Source of the DNA: Bacillus sp. SKDU12
Lineage (GTDB): Bacteria > Bacillota > Bacilli > Bacillales > Bacillaceae
DNA: 64,000 nt
Direction of reading: 5' to 3'
NCBI RefSeq assembly: GCF_010093085.1
Contig: NZ_MSRC01000017.1
Coordinates: forward strand, 1-64,000
This document shows positions 62,862 through 64,000 of the stretch, piece after piece (the first letter of the stretch is position 1; every line of letters begins with the position of its first letter). The notes under the pieces are model-generated. The model was not told where the DNA came from, ran no database searches, and saw only the letters and a list, made by a program, of their open reading frames with translations. Both the position numbers and the translations under genes were made by a program.

Positions 62862-64000
62862 TGGGAAAAGACCTGTTTCGATATAAAGGAATGAAGCGGA
62901 TTCTCACTGTGATTATTTGTTTAACGCTAATTCAGACAGCCGCGATTATTATGCAGGCAGAGTGGCTGAGTAAAGCCGTAACCGGGCTGTTCAACGGGAA
63001 GAGTATAGCCTCCCTGTTCCCGGTGATCGGCTTTTTCCTCATCGCTTTTGTCGCACGGCACGCGGTGACGGTGGCGCGCCAGAAAATGGTCTATCAATAT
63101 GCCGCCCGGACAGGGGCCGATTTGAGAAGAAGTTTTCTTGATCAGCTGTTCCGGTTAGGCCCTCGCTTTGCTAAGAAAGAGGGAACGGGGCAAATGGTGA
63201 CGCTGGCGATGGAAGGCATCAGCCAGTTCCGCCGCTACTTGGAGCTGTTTCTCCCGAAAATGGTCAGCATGGCCATTGTGCCTGCGGCGGTTGTCATTTA
63301 TGTGTTCTTTCAGGACCGGACATCAGCTGTCATCTTAGTCGCTGCTTTGCCGATTCTGATCATCTTTATGATTCTCCTCGGCCTTGTCGCACAGAGAAAG
63401 GCGGATCGTCAGTGGAAATCCTATCAGAGACTTTCCAACCATTTTGTTGATTCTCTTCGCGGGCTGGAGACATTGCGTTTCCTAGGTTTGAGCAAGTCGC
63501 ACAGCAAAAATATTTTCTACGTGAGTGAGCGATATCGCAAAGCAATGATGAGCACGCTTCGAGTGGCATTTTTATCTTCCTTTGCACTCGATTTTTTTAC
63601 AATGCTGTCGGTGGCGACAGTCGCAGTATTTTTGGGCCTGCGTCTCATTGAAGGAGATATTTTGCTTGGTCCCGCTTTAACGGCGCTTATTCTCGCGCCT
63701 GAATATTTTCTGCCAGTACGGGAAGTGGGGAATGATTATCATGCAACGCTGAACGGGCAGGAAGCAGGCAAAGCTATTCAAGAGATTTTGTCGCAGCCTG
63801 GCTTTAAAGAAGAAGCGCCGCTTCAGCTTGGGGCATGGTCTAATCGAGATGAGTTGAAGCTGTCAGGCGTGTCAGTCGGCCGATCGGTGTCCGATATTGA
63901 TCTATCATTCAAAGGGAAGAAAAAAATCGGCATCATCGGAGCAAGCGGTGCCGGAAAATCAACATTAATTGATATTCTCGGCGGTTTTTTGGAACCAAAT
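62861..64000 (+). CDS. cydC: ABC exporter subunit CydC, partial (3' end beyond window)
   Basis: First 380 codons of the CydC half-transporter of the CydCD thiol exporter (cysteine/glutathione in E. coli) needed for bd oxidase assembly. Transmembrane domain 1-~310 with six helices (KRILTVIICLTLIQTAAIIM; YELFLPKMVSMAIV region), then the nucleotide-binding domain begins; Walker A GASGAGKST at 360-368 is the last motif seen. ATG in TAATG overlap with cydB. Confidence 0.95.
   Translation, partial: MGKDLFRYKGMKRILTVIICLTLIQTAAIIMQAEWLSKAVTGLFNGKSIASLFPVIGFFLIAFVARHAVTVARQKMVYQYAARTGADLRRSFLDQLFRLGPRFAKKEGTGQMVTLAMEGISQFRRYLELFLPKMVSMAIVPAAVVIYVFFQDRTSAVILVAALPILIIFMILLGLVAQRKADRQWKSYQRLSNHFVDSLRGLETLRFLGLSKSHSKNIFYVSERYRKAMMSTLRVAFLSSFALDFFTMLSVATVAVFLGLRLIEGDILLGPALTALILAPEYFLPVREVGNDYHATLNGQEAGKAIQEILSQPGFKEEAPLQLGAWSNRDELKLSGVSVGRSVSDIDLSFKGKKKIGIIGASGAGKSTLIDILGGFLEPN

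Noticed and set aside
1..64000. tRNA, rRNA, CRISPR arrays, insertion sequences, prophage att sites
   Set aside because: No cloverleaf-like, rRNA, spaced-repeat or transposase signal was recognised anywhere in the window.

Overview
The window is a low-GC Firmicute chromosome segment, almost certainly from the Bacillus subtilis group but not strain 168. Proteins are near-identical in length and sequence to products I know from 168 (HtpG, CsbC, IolS, YxeB, Dra, NupC, Pdp, YxiE, DbpA/YxiN, BglS, CitH, KatE, NupG, YxjG/H, PepT, GalE, MsmX, CydABC), and they lie in the order of the 168 yxb-to-cyd region. Blocks present in 168 are missing or replaced, so a relative (B. spizizenii, vallismortis, mojavensis or atrophaeus type) is likely. 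All comparisons with 168 are from memory.

Layout. 0-0.55 kb: an Xre-type regulator and a membrane partner cut by the window edge. 0.75-8.8 kb: stress and accessory genes (SDR yxbG, htpG, sigB-type csbC, an HPP membrane protein beside a CGNR zinc-finger regulator, iolS without the iol operon). 9.4-14.7 kb: Fur-controlled yxeB, then yxeC, yxeD, yxeE, yxeG, yxeH and yxxB. 14.8-19.2 kb: the deoR / dra-nupC-pdp deoxyribonucleoside locus. 19.5-22.9 kb: an LXG polymorphic-toxin operon with an AT-rich variable tip, an immunity candidate and decayed immunity genes. 22.9-28.7 kb: the most divergent part. A scar of bglH precedes yxiE, then come a TerC protein, a 2-oxoglutarate/Fe dioxygenase very like L-isoleucine 4-hydroxylase, a divergent dehydrogenase and an EamA exporter (yxxF position), where 168 carries wapA and its satellites. 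28.7-39.7 kb: dbpA, yxiO, a lipoprotein, bglS (without licT), citH, katE, yxiS, a DUF3298-type exported protein and nupG with its guanine riboswitch. 40-45.6 kb: two SAM-riboswitch-controlled MetE-like paralogues, yxjI, yxjJ, a 41-residue basic protein and pepT. 45.6-56.7 kb: two-component system yxjML, yxjN, galE, a zinc-ribbon protein, yxkD behind a ykkC-type riboswitch, aldY, yxkF, msmX, yxkH. 56.7-64 kb: an M48 protease, cimH and cydABC (cydC cut by the window end), with three Rex-like operators before cydA.

Co-operation. Stress genes (csbC and katE with visible sigma-B promoters; htpG), carbon-catabolite genes (cre sites before bglS, citH and msmX), nucleoside salvage (dra-nupC-pdp, nupG) and low-oxygen respiration (cydABC) are the conserved frame. 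The most interesting unit is the putative isoleucine-oxidation module at 24.98-27.6 kb: hydroxylase, dehydrogenase and exporter, with a CodY-like box between the divergent genes. By analogy with Bacillus thuringiensis it would make and export 4-hydroxyisoleucine or its 4-keto derivative. A second theme is coordinated loss of aryl-beta-glucoside uptake (bglPH) with its antiterminator LicT, while the secreted lichenase BglS is retained with an apparently antitermination-free leader.
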